A DNA stretch of 64,000 bases, taken from the NCBI GenBank assembly GCA_030278955.1, contig JAOANR010000001.1, forward strand, positions 21,183,468-21,247,467, read 5' to 3'. Both the position numbers and the translations under genes were made by a program. The notes under the pieces were generated by a model. It was not told the origin of the DNA. It ran no database searches and was given only the letters and a program-made list of their open reading frames with translations. This DNA comes from Hygrophila difformis (Eukaryota > Streptophyta > Magnoliopsida > Lamiales > Acanthaceae). This document shows positions 43,229 through 53,004 of the stretch, piece after piece (position 1 is the stretch's first letter; each line of letters opens with the position of its first letter).

Positions 43229-44421
43229 TCAGGATGGGCCCGCATCACTGCCTGGGTCTTTTGGTGGTATTGGTGGAGGCTTCTTTAGGTCTGAAACTTG
43301 GTTGGCAAGAATATCTACCAACCTTGTACTATTCTGCTGCTCCTGCCTCCTCAGCTCCATATCCCTTTCTCATTCTTGTCTTCTTTCCTCAAGTTCTTCT
43401 TTCCTTAATCTTTCAAATCTTTCCATCTCCTCTCTTCTCATTCTTTTTTGCCTATCCCATTCTTCCTTCCTTATCTTCTCATGTCTGTCCATCTCCTCTT
43501 TCCTAAGTTTCTCTTCAGTTTGAATCCTGGTATGCTCAAGTTCAATCCTTTTCTGCTCTATCTCCCTTTGAATGTGCTTGTCTTCTGACATAGTCTTCAC
43601 TAACATCTCCATGGACTGTGCAAATCTTTGAATTGAAGTACTCATATTCTGAGATTCATCCACAGACACTGTGTTCCTCATTGGTTGTCTCAGAGGTTGA
43701 GATGGTGCAGAAGTATTCTCAAACTCCTCATCTTCTGGAATAGGATTCAATGCAGGAGATGCTGCTGAAATCTTTGTCCTTTTCACTGCAGCTCTTGACT
43801 GAGATGATTTTGATTTTGTAGGGAGCTTGAGCCGTTTTGCCTTAGGAGATGGTACTTTAGATCCTGATCCTTCAGAAGTTTGTTCCTCTAGATTTAGCAT
43901 TTGGTAAACCAATTCTCCCCTTAAGGTGTCTACTGGTAATGGAATAGGAGGGTCTATCTTTATGATCTCTGCTAAAAATGGTGTCATTGACACTCCTTGT
44001 TTTTCACAAAGCTTTCTGATAAGATTTGGATAGGCTAATGCTGCATCTTCCCCAACTCTTGATTTAATGACACTGAGAACATGGTGTGCAGCACTGCACT
44101 TTCTCCCTGACCATAATAAAGCAAATCCCTCAAAGGTTCCAGCAGAAGGTCCTTGGAAATTAGTAGTGGGTCTGAGCTTTGAGTAATAAAAATCAAGTGT
44201 TGGCAGATACTCAAGCTTCAAATTCTTCAATGGAATCTTATTCTGCTCAGTTCCTCTGTGTGTTGAACAGAATCCTAATGCCATTTTCCTAGCATTGGTA
44301 AGCTTATTTCCTTGAGTCTTCTTTCTTAAAAGAACTTCAGACCTGACTTCCGGCTGTTCGAGCAGAGGTGCCTGTATCAAATGATTCAAAGTCTCCACAG
44401 TGACTTGCACTGTTTTACCTC
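43229..44421 (-). pseudogene. ORF1(-), C-terminal part
   Basis: Continues ORF1(-) in frame from 55587 after removal of T3 (TWIRG then KTVQVTVETLNHLIQAP). It carries the second half of the Transposase_32-like domain (FEGFALLWSGRKCSAAHHVL, AYPNLIRKLCEKQGVSM). A basic stretch (SPKAKRLKLPTKSKSSQSRA) and a highly charged coiled coil follow (EKLRKEEMDRHEKIRKEEWD). A TGA at 43370-43372 interrupts the coiled coil; the same frame then runs 46 more codons to a TGA at 43229-43231. It ends KKPPPIPPKDPGSDAGPS, closely matching the end of ORF1(+), which shows that both copies end at their natural C-terminus. Confidence 0.75.
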
Positions 44422-47021
44422 TGTAATACCCGAGAATTTCTAACATAAAATAAAACAATAATTAAATAAATAAATAATAAATAAAATAAATACCATAAAT
44501 AAATAGATAAATCCAGCAAATAAATAAATAAATAAAGATAAGGAAATGAGAAATGAGATTTTTACTTAAAAAGGAATTAAAGGAATTTAATTAAACAAAA
44601 GGATGGATAAATGGTACACCAAAACCCGACACTAATGAACTCGAGTATTCGAGTCCAAAACATCCAATTAGACTGAGTATAAAAATTAGAGAGAAAGTAA
44701 GAACCCGAATATACCCCGGGAATCGGAATTCGGGAGCATAGAGGGATAGAAACCCGAAAGAGAGGCGGAAAAGCACGACGGATCGCACGACCCGCCCGGA
44801 CCGAAGTCCAGGCGAAGTCGGCGCGGTGGCCGCGCGGTGGAGGTGGATTAGCGCGCCACGACCGCGCCACTTCACAGATTCGTTCGTTCCGTGAATCTCT
44901 CGCCCGAACGCGGATTTTTCGACTTTCGGTTGAACATCTCTCGACTCCAGACTTCTAGGTCGGTCGTGGACGCCCTAGGAATTAAGAATTCTATAAATAA
45001 GCCCTTGGGAGCCCCAAACAAGTTTACAAAACCCTAAAACATTCTATACGTTCGAAACCCTAAATCCGGAGTCGTCGGAGGCACGAAACCAAGACGAACG
45101 CTGTTGGACGAGTTTCTCTACAGATCTCCATAGTCGTGGTAAGTCTCGGTCCAATCTTTATTCAATAAACGATTCGAAAACGAATCCTAATCATCTCCTT
45201 TTTCTTTCTACACCCCCGTATCGAATCTAGATCGTAGAACCCGACGAACGGAGAGGAGAAACGGTGATCTGGAAGCCACGCCTCCGAATTGGACATTCCC
45301 GACGTTCATACACACTGTAAGTTAACCTTACATAGTTTTGGGAGATTTTAAAACATTCGAAACCTAAAAGATTCAACAAGAACCATAAATCTGTCCACTT
45401 TTGTTTTTCTACCGACGCAACAGATTTGATGAATTTTTCCGACCCTTAAAACGAACTCAAACGGAAAAACATAAAACACGAAAAACGTTCCTAAGACTTA
45501 GACCTAGCTACTGTAAAAAGTTGAGAATTTTTGGAGTTGATTTGATATGTGAAAACCCGTTGAAACCGAACTGTTTAATTCTAGATCTTGAAATCTTGGA
45601 CAGAACTTAGGAATGATCTTGATCTCGTTTTTGACATAGGTTCTAGGCTGTTTTAGATCTTTGGCCAAATATGAAAGTTGTAGATAAATGTCTTAAGATG
45701 ATCCCTGTCAAATTTCATTAAATATGGAGTTGAATTGATATGTTAGAATTTGAAATCTTTAAACTGTGACATGTTAAACTCGGACAGATTTCTTGTTATG
45801 CAAAAATTAGCGATTTTGACCTACTTGGGTATCTCGGATTGAAAAAGTTAAAACACGAAAGTTGTAGATCTTGATGTTTCCGAGTCAGATATGAAATTTT
45901 GGAATTTTTGAAATTAAATCTGATTTTAGACGAATTTTGGAGTAAACTGTGATTTACCGAAACGAAATTTTGAAATCTTGTTGAAACATGGAATTAACCT
46001 TTAGGGTTGAAACGATTTGAGATATTGTTCCTAAATGAACACAATGGAAGGCAGATTTTAAAAATTAAATCCCCTTACAAACTTGATAAATTAAAATTAG
46101 GGGTGAGTGCTCTGCAGGGTGCCCCCTAACGATTCACTTCGTGCCGTAATGGACGATGGTGACCCCGCGCGCTATACTTGAAATGTGATATTGCCAAAAC
46201 GGCGAAACTTAGAGCCTACACTCTCGTGAATATCCGTATGGGTTTCCCGAGGCTCCGGAGTGGTACTGGGTATGGCTGATACGGCTGCGGCCGCCGGGCT
46301 ACCGGCTAAACTTGTTGACATCGCGATTTTTATCGTGAAACTTTGAAATACCAAATCGGGAATGTAATGGGGATTCTAAATTAAATTAAACTAGATTAAA
46401 TGATATTGTTGACAAATTAAATTATTTAAATGCTTTATTTAAATTATGGCTATTATCTTGAACCATGTGATATGTGTTATTAAATAGAGCCTGAGATAGA
46501 TTGTGCTATACGATATGGATTATATGAAATCAAATATTATGTTATTATCATGCTTTTGTTAAATTATTAAAGTTATGGCTTTTAAACCCTACGATCATGC
46601 ATGTGTTAACTTACTCAGCAATTTTGCTGATCAAAACCATTTTTATTCCTTTCTTTACAGAATATGTGGAATGAGCATGTGTGAGCACGAATCATGCATG
46701 GGATTTTGGGAACTTTTATTTTGCTTTTAAATTTCGTACTTAGACTATATTATGAACGGGCCTGTTTAACCCGTGTTTTGGCCATGTCGGCCCTTTTTAT
46801 ATTTTCCGCTGCGATACTGTACTAAACTAAATATTTCCGCTGCGCTATGCTATTATTATTTTCGAATTATATTGTATGGGCTATTTGGAATGCTTTAAGT
46901 GTTTTTAAATACTGCAATACCTAGCCTTGCATCTCTTTAGTAAGCTCGGAGAAACCGTGTCTTACTAGGGAGATGTGGCGGTGACATCCCGACCTGGGTT
47001 ACCAAAAACCGGGGTGTTACA
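44422..47021 (+). repeat. T3 5' LTR
   Basis: 2600 bp, TGTAATACCCGAG to GGGGTGTTACA. Contains an AAAT microsatellite near its start, a CpG-rich block (44780-44900), a TATA box at 44991 and a predicted intron at 45139-46660. Confidence 0.95.
45139..46660 (+). other. Predicted intron inside the T3 5' LTR
   Basis: Donor CGTG|GTAAGTC and acceptor TTTCTTTACAG, 1522 bp. The 3' LTR copy is at 53722-55220, shorter by the 23-bp deletion. Confidence 0.55.
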
Positions 47022-47024
47022 AGT

Positions 47025-47036
47025 TGGTATCAGAGC
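47025..47036 (+). promoter_or_regulatory. T3 primer-binding site for initiator-Met tRNA
   Basis: TGGTATCAGAGC 3 nt after the 5' LTR. Confidence 0.95.
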
Positions 47037-47265
47037 CCGGCTATTTTTAAACTATTATTTTTAAACCATTACTATTTTTAAACTATTATTTTAAAACCAT
47101 TATTATTTTTAAACTATTATTAATATTTTGACTATTATTTTAAATTTTAAATTTTTATTTCCATGGAGAAATTTTATTTTAAAACCCATGGGAAGAATAT
47201 ATATAGTGCATTAAATTAATATTGGGGGGAAATATCATTTGCATATGCATGTTGCATCTCTGCTA

Positions 47266-47385
47266 TGAACTTAGAATCTTTGCGAAACTTGAACTTAGTA
47301 TCTTGGCGAAACTTGAACTTAGAATCTTGGAAACTCGAACTTAGAATCTTGGAAACTCGAACTTAGAATCTTGGCGAATATTAAC
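47266..47385 (+). repeat. Tandem repeat upstream of the T3 sense ORF
   Basis: About five copies of a 20-23-bp unit around GAACTTAGAATCTTGG, some shortened, end shortly before the sense ATG, as in T2. Confidence 0.8.
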
Positions 47386-47407
47386 GTAGATCTCTTGCTT
47401 GCGCTAG

Positions 47408-48007
47408 ATGGCTAGTCAAGACATGATGCAGTTGATGATCAAGATGATGAACGCTCACCTTGACACCCAACAAACCATACAACAAATGAAAAATCGTATA
47501 GCTCACTTGGAGGCAAATCTGCACCAAATGGGAGACTTAAGGGAAGCTGACCTCCAGCACTTCCTGAACTTGAGAGCCGCTGATCAAGATCGCATAAAAG
47601 ACTTAGAAACTCAAGTGCAAAAGCTCACCGAACGAAGCGATGCTGTGATAGATAGAGTTGAGGATCTAGGGTCGGACCTGCTTGACCTCACTGATATAGT
47701 AGTACCATATAGCCCGGTGGAAGACCATTTAATGGGACCACGAAGCCCAACACCCCCAGTAGAGAGCCCATCCGGCCTTATCCATGGACGCTACGGAACC
47801 CTTGGGCTCTGGCCCCACATGGTCCGCCCATCGCCAAACCCGAGCCCCGTGGAGAACCATCTGGAGGGGACACCGGACCCAGTTCCGGAAGCTGTCGAAC
47901 CACCATCCCCAGTGTTTCATGGACCTTTGGGCACCGGCCAGGTCTCTGATGAGGATGATCCTATGGAAGACCCCGCTACTCTGCCAGAGGACGCGGAGAT
48001 CTTTTAG
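47408..48007 (+). CDS. Small sense accessory protein of T3, 199 aa
   Basis: Intact and the same length as the T2 protein, with only a few replacements (for example K for R at residue 12). It has the N-terminal coiled coil, the proline-rich middle and the PVFHGPLGTGQ plus DEDDPMED tail. It sits where gag should start but lacks gag motifs. The T1 relative keeps only the coiled coil and the tail, so those two parts look most constrained. It could be a reduced gag-like structural protein or an RNA chaperone. Neither is shown. Confidence 0.8.
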   Translation: MASQDMMQLMIKMMNAHLDTQQTIQQMKNRIAHLEANLHQMGDLREADLQHFLNLRAADQDRIKDLETQVQKLTERSDAVIDRVEDLGSDLLDLTDIVVPYSPVEDHLMGPRSPTPPVESPSGLIHGRYGTLGLWPHMVRPSPNPSPVENHLEGTPDPVPEAVEPPSPVFHGPLGTGQVSDEDDPMEDPATLPEDAEIF

Positions 48008-48322
48008 ATACTTTATCCTAGATAGTATATTTATTTTGCGCATCCTATTACTTGTATTAAATTTCTTTTAAAGGAATAAAATGCAAGTTGATTTTTTTGG
48101 AATTCTTCAGCCAGAAATCATTATAAAAAAAAAAGGGGAGAACTGGAACAGTGTCATCACAATTTCTCTAAATGACAACAGTCAAAACAGTCAACAAGGA
48201 TACAACGGGAACATAAACTACGAAACAAAACACATCAATGATCATCCTTGTACAGTCCATAAGAAAACAGCCAAATAAAACACTACTACAGCAAGCCTAG
48301 ATGGAAACGTAGAAACAAAGGA

Positions 48323-49654
48323 TCACTGGTCGGGAGGCGGGAACTGACGACGCATATACTCGTCCATCTGACGCATGTAGGCATACATATCGGTCATGGA
48401 GGCCTGCTGCTCCAGCTGTCTCGTAGTGATCGTATCCATGCGAGCCTGGTACAGGTCCATCCTGGCATCCAGAGCGTCGTAGCGAGCCTGCCCGGCTGCA
48501 AACCCGGCATCCATACGAGCGAACCCCGCATCCATACTAAGCTGCATACCCTGCAGCATCTGAACTATCTGCGGCATCTCCGCACCCTGCTGGGGAACCT
48601 CGGGAGGCGGAGGTGGCTGCTCAGGAGGAACAACTAAAATCAAACCATCACCGTTGGGCTCCGGGCGAAGGACAGCCGGAGGAGCCCCACGTCGAAGAGC
48701 ACTGCGTCGAGGGGCGTAGCTAGGGATACGGTAATAGCCGCCAGCGGATAGCTCGTAAGGATCCGTCTCTGGTGACGTACGGATCCCCTGAGCCGCACAC
48801 ATGCCGCAAATAAGATGAACATGGGTAATCACCCTGCTTCCTCGTCCTCGGCGCATACCCCTCAGGTTGTCCGCGATACAAGCCCCAACATTCACCATAC
48901 CACCTCGGGCGAGAAAGCAGATGGTCTCATAGACGTGGTCTATAACAATATGGCTCCGGGTGATCGGCCGGACACGACCTAACCATATCTGAGCTAGCTC
49001 GCGCCACGGAGAGTCCATCGTCGTCAACCTCAGCTCGTGATCATGCTCGAGCAGAGGGGCCGTCAGGGTGCATAAGACGCCCCACGCAGGCGGGGGTATA
49101 CGACCCTCAGGCTGTGGCCGGAACACGCCGTCGTCAGGAAGGCCAAAGTAGACGTTGATCGCCCGAGCACTGAAATCTAGATGGCGACCCCGAACCCAGA
49201 CTTGAGACAAGTCACTGTTCTCCCCGAGACCGCCAATGTTGGCAATGACCTCCATAGCTAAGTACCCAGAAGCGACGCCCTCGGGATGGCGCGCAAGCCC
49301 AGTCCACTGAAGAAGATCCAAAACTGGACTAACCCTGTCGTCGTCCATATGGCGAGGATATATGCCTCTCTCCGGGACATAAGACCTGTTTCGACGAAGC
49401 TCGTCGAAGTAGAACTCCTGAGAGGCCATAGTAGCGAACCGATACCTGTCGTGTCGACGGGGACGCACCTCGTCGGGGAGACCCCTGAGCTTAGGGCCCC
49501 GCTGCTCCTCGTCCTCCTCAGACTCGCTCTCGTCAAAATCGGACATCGCCGGAGCGGCAGTGCTAGGACCAGCCTCATCGCGCTGAGCAACTCGTCTCCT
49601 GGTCCTCGGGGGACACATGAGTGACGCCAAAACAATCCACAGAAAAGGCAGCAT
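48323..49654 (-). CDS. Antisense accessory gene of T3 (Transposase_32-like protein), 443 aa
   Basis: The best-preserved copy of the antisense gene, with a full open frame. The ATG at 49654 lies one base after the predicted acceptor TTTGCAG. Parts in order: hydrophobic N-terminus MLPFLWIVLASLM; RRR-rich and acidic patches; FYFDELRRNRSYVPERG; VWVRGRHLDFSARAINVYFG; PITRSHIVIDHVYETI; VITHVHLICGMCAAQGI; the proline-rich PPEQPPPPPEVP; and a coiled coil RYDALDARMDLYQARMD ending MRRQFPPPDQ. The middle is homologous to the domain in ORF1(+) and ORF1(-). It faces the sense ORF tail to tail, 315 bp apart. Its role is unknown; the ending suggests self-association. Confidence 0.82.
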   Translation of the reverse strand: MLPFLWIVLASLMCPPRTRRRVAQRDEAGPSTAAPAMSDFDESESEEDEEQRGPKLRGLPDEVRPRRHDRYRFATMASQEFYFDELRRNRSYVPERGIYPRHMDDDRVSPVLDLLQWTGLARHPEGVASGYLAMEVIANIGGLGENSDLSQVWVRGRHLDFSARAINVYFGLPDDGVFRPQPEGRIPPPAWGVLCTLTAPLLEHDHELRLTTMDSPWRELAQIWLGRVRPITRSHIVIDHVYETICFLARGGMVNVGACIADNLRGMRRGRGSRVITHVHLICGMCAAQGIRTSPETDPYELSAGGYYRIPSYAPRRSALRRGAPPAVLRPEPNGDGLILVVPPEQPPPPPEVPQQGAEMPQIVQMLQGMQLSMDAGFARMDAGFAAGQARYDALDARMDLYQARMDTITTRQLEQQASMTDMYAYMRQMDEYMRRQFPPPDQ

Positions 49655-49655
49655 C

Positions 49656-50250
49656 CTGCAAATATCAAACCAATACCAAATGTAAGGATAAATCCCACAC
49701 GGCGATTATACGAAGCATAATCTAGGAAACACGAGAACATGAAGTGGGAGCCCTAACACGAGCAATCAAGAGGATAACCAAACCAAGACTATGTCTAGAA
49801 AAGTCCCAAACCTCTTTGGGACATTTCGTCAAACACGTTGAGTGCGCAATAATCAATACCAAAGTTTACTTGCAAACACATGGGAAACGCCCCCAAACCA
49901 AAACAATTGTTTAGACAATAACTTGTCGACATAATAGGGCACAAATCGACGACAACAAACTCATCCGCATGCCCACAATACCAATACAAATCGGGAAATT
50001 CATGCTTTCCTTAAAATATGGAATCTAGTAAAAACTCCCTCAAACTAGGCATACATTGTGGCACAAATACTTAGTAATCAACAAAAATAACACCAAGTAT
50101 CGCCCAAACTCGCTAATTGCATAAGTTAAGTCTAAAAACAATAAAACCCCAATTCTTGTCCCTAAACCCTAATTTTGAAATTTACCCAAAGATTAGGGCT
50201 AAACAAAACATAAAAGCTGAAATTGACGAATAGAAGTAGTAGATGCATAC
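49656..50250 (-). other. Predicted intron of the T3 antisense gene
   Basis: Minus strand: donor TTACAAG|GTATGCATC at 50250, acceptor GATATTTGCAG then G-ATG at 49656 (595 bp). Length and position match T2 (597 bp). Confidence 0.7.
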
Positions 50251-50251
50251 C

Positions 50252-50494
50252 TTGTAAGGGAAAATCGAGGCCGGGAATGAGAGAATCGGGGGATGGAAGA
50301 ACGAATTTGAGAGAAAACTAGAGGAAGCCTCGAAAGCGGAAATGGGGCGGAATGGTTCGCGTTCCGCGCGAGCAGTTTTTTTTCAAACTGCCCCGGCCGC
50401 GCGGTCGCCGCGCGCCACCGCGCGGGCACCGCGCGGGCCTCGAAAATTGTGTTGTTTTAATTTTTTTCCTGCCTTCTACTGTTTACTCGATAGG
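50252..50494. promoter_or_regulatory. T3 antisense exon 1, CpG-rich block and pol acceptor-like site
   Basis: The Y-rich non-coding exon 1 (TTCGTTCTTCCATCCCC) lies next to a CpG block of CCGCGCGG-type repeats at 50353-50436. A T-rich stretch follows, ending TTTACTCGATAG just before the pol fragment. Confidence 0.5.
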
Positions 50495-52771
50495 CTATAC
50501 GGCAAGCTGTCGAAATGTGACTTCTGGCTGAAAGAAGTGGCATTCCTCGGACACATAGTATCTGCTGATGGAGTATCAGTGGATCCGGCAAAAGTCTCTG
50601 CCGTAACTGAATGGGCAACCCCCAAGAGTCCAACGGAAATAAGGAGTTTCCTTGGATTAACCGGATATTATAGACGATTCGTGAAGGACTTTTCAAGGAT
50701 TGCACGTCCTTTGACCCAGCTACTTAAGGAAGGAGCAAAATACGAGTGGACCGAAGCATGTGAGACATCGTTTCAAGAGCTGAAGAAACGACTCACAACC
50801 ACACCCGTATTAACATTACCATCAGAGAATGGTGACTTCGAAGTATACAGCGATGCTTCGAAGGAAGGTTTAGGTTGTGTTTTGATGCAAGACTCGAGAG
50901 TCGTAGCCTATGCATCACGCCAACTAAAACCTCACGAGGAAAATTATCCGACACATGACCTGGAGTTGGCAGCGGTCGTTTTCGCTCTAAAGATATGGAG
51001 ACATTATCTTTATGGGCGGAAGTGTCGAATGTTCACCGACCACAAGAGCTTGAAATATATATTCACTCAAAAGGAGTTGAATTTGAGACAGCGAAGGTGG
51101 TTGGAGCTCATTAAAGACTACGATTTAGAGATAGCATACCACGAGGGGAAGGCGAATGTGGTAGCCGATGCCCTAAGTCGGAAAAACCCAACGCGTTGCA
51201 AACTCGTTGGTAATTCCGCCGGCATTGTATATGGAGTTGGCAAGATTGGAGTTAGAACTTGTACATCCTGGCACAGTGAGAGAAACGGTCAATGCCATGG
51301 TCGTAGAAACTCCAATATTGGACGAGATTCGACTAGCTCAACCGAGCGACCCGAAACTCGAGAAGATAAAAGGGTATATTGCCGAAGGAAAGGCAATAGG
51401 ATTTGCTGTCCACGAGGATGGAAGCATCCGTTTTAAAGGGAGATGGTGTGTGCCTCTTAAATGTGCTGAGTTGAAACTAAGGTTGATGGAGGAAGGGCAC
51501 AACACGCCATATTCCGTACATCCCGGAGGTGACAAGCTATACAAAGATCTGAAGAAGATCTATTGGTGGCCGGGAATGAAGAAGGAAGTGGCGAACTTCG
51601 TGGCGAGATGTCTCACCTGCCAAAAGGTTAAGGCAGTGCGACATAAACCCTTAGGATTGATGCAACCACTAGAGATTCCAAGTTGGAAGTGGGATAGCAT
51701 CTCAATGGACTTTGTCTCGGGATTACCCCGATCACCTAAAGGCATGAACAAGATTTGGGTGATTGTGGATAGGCTAACGAAGACAGCCATATTTATCCCA
51801 ATGAAAGACACGTGGACTATGGACCAATTGGCCCGAGCCTACATTGATAATGTGGTACGACGGCATGGAGTACCGCATGATATCATTTCCGATAGAGACA
51901 GTAGATTTGTCTCTCATTTCTGGATGGAGTTACAAAAAGCTCTCGGTACTCAAATCAAAATGAGCACCGCATTCCACCCGATGACGGATGGACAAACTGA
52001 GAGAACAATCCAATCACTAGAAGACATGCTGAGAGCATGCGTGTTGGAATTCAAAGGGAATTGGGAATCTCATTTACCCTTGATTGAGTTTTCCTATAAT
52101 AATAGTTACCATGCTAGTATCGGCATGGCACCTTTCGAGGCATTGTATGGACGAAAGTGCCGAAGCCCTTTGAGCTGGGAAGAAAACGATAAGTCCGTGG
52201 TAGTGGGACCACAACTTATCGAAGAAATGGCTCAACAAATCAAAGTGATCCAAGGGAAGATGAAAGCCGCACAAGACCGTCAAAAGAGTTATGCCGACGT
52301 GAGACGACGAGACCTAGAATTTCAAGTGGGAGATAGGGTCATGCTAAAGATATCACCCATGAAGGGGGTGATGCGCTTTGGCAAACGAGGGAAGTTAAGT
52401 CCGCGATACATAGGACCTTACGAAATTCTAGAACGAGTCGGAACTCTAGCCTACCGATTGGCTTTACCGCCACACTTAGATAGAGTTCATAATGTCTTCC
52501 ATGTCTCGCAACTAAAGAAGTATGTGCCGGACCCGACACATGTACTTCAACCGGAGATAATTGAGCTCGATGAAGATTTGACTTATGAGGAAGTCCCAGT
52601 GCGTATTCTCGATACTAAGGAACGAGTAACGAGGAACAAAACCATCAAAATGATCAAGGTTCTTTGGTCAAATCACGAAAGTGAGACGGCAACTTGGGAA
52701 GTATAATCCGATATGAGGGAACGATACCCGACATTGTTCCAAACCGATACCGACACAGTTATGGGGACATA
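50495..52771 (+). pseudogene. T3 pol: late RT, RNase H, integrase and chromodomain-like tail
   Basis: It begins [12 protein letters not shown] at the same residue as T2, so the RT active site is missing. RNase H is complete ([50 protein letters not shown]). One extra A in a run at 51182-51186 (five As against four in T2) shifts the frame. The second frame gives the HHCC zinc domain, the DDE core (WDSISMDFVSG, IISDRDSRF, the glutamate in TDGQTERTIQS), the GPY block and VKVLWSNHESETATWEV-type chromodomain. A GAA-to-TAA change at 52704-52706 removes its last 22 residues. Integrase catalytic residues are all present. Confidence 0.9.
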
Positions 52772-52782
52772 ACTGCAATCTT

Positions 52783-52795
52783 AAGGGGGAGAGGA
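52783..52795 (+). promoter_or_regulatory. T3 polypurine tract 1
   Basis: AAGGGGGAGAGGA followed by TGTCATACCCCC at 52796, the alternative LTR edge, about 11 bp after the ancestral pol stop. Confidence 0.7.
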
Positions 52796-52965
52796 TGTCA
52801 TACCCCCTAATTTTTCGTGCATTTTTTTGTAAACTTTTGAACTACGTTATGGCTTGATCCCTTTACCGGGTACGTAGGCAGCTTAGAAGTTTTAATTCTA
52901 AGTTCAGTCACAACATAATAAAACAAACACAAGACCCTTAGCACGAGACGAGAAAAGCCGAAACA

Positions 52966-53004
52966 CAACTTCGAGGACGAAGTTGATTCTTAAGGAGGGT
53001 AGAC
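52966..53004 (+). promoter_or_regulatory. T3 AGGA-loop hairpin and polypurine tract 2
   Basis: Hairpin CAACTTCG-AGGA-CGAAGTTG at 52966-52985, then AAGGAGGGTAGAC ending directly at the 3' LTR (53005). Confidence 0.8.

Noticed and set aside
43234..43523. Plus-strand Ser/Leu/Pro-rich ORFs
   Set aside because: They are antisense shadows of the charged coiled-coil end of ORF1(-).
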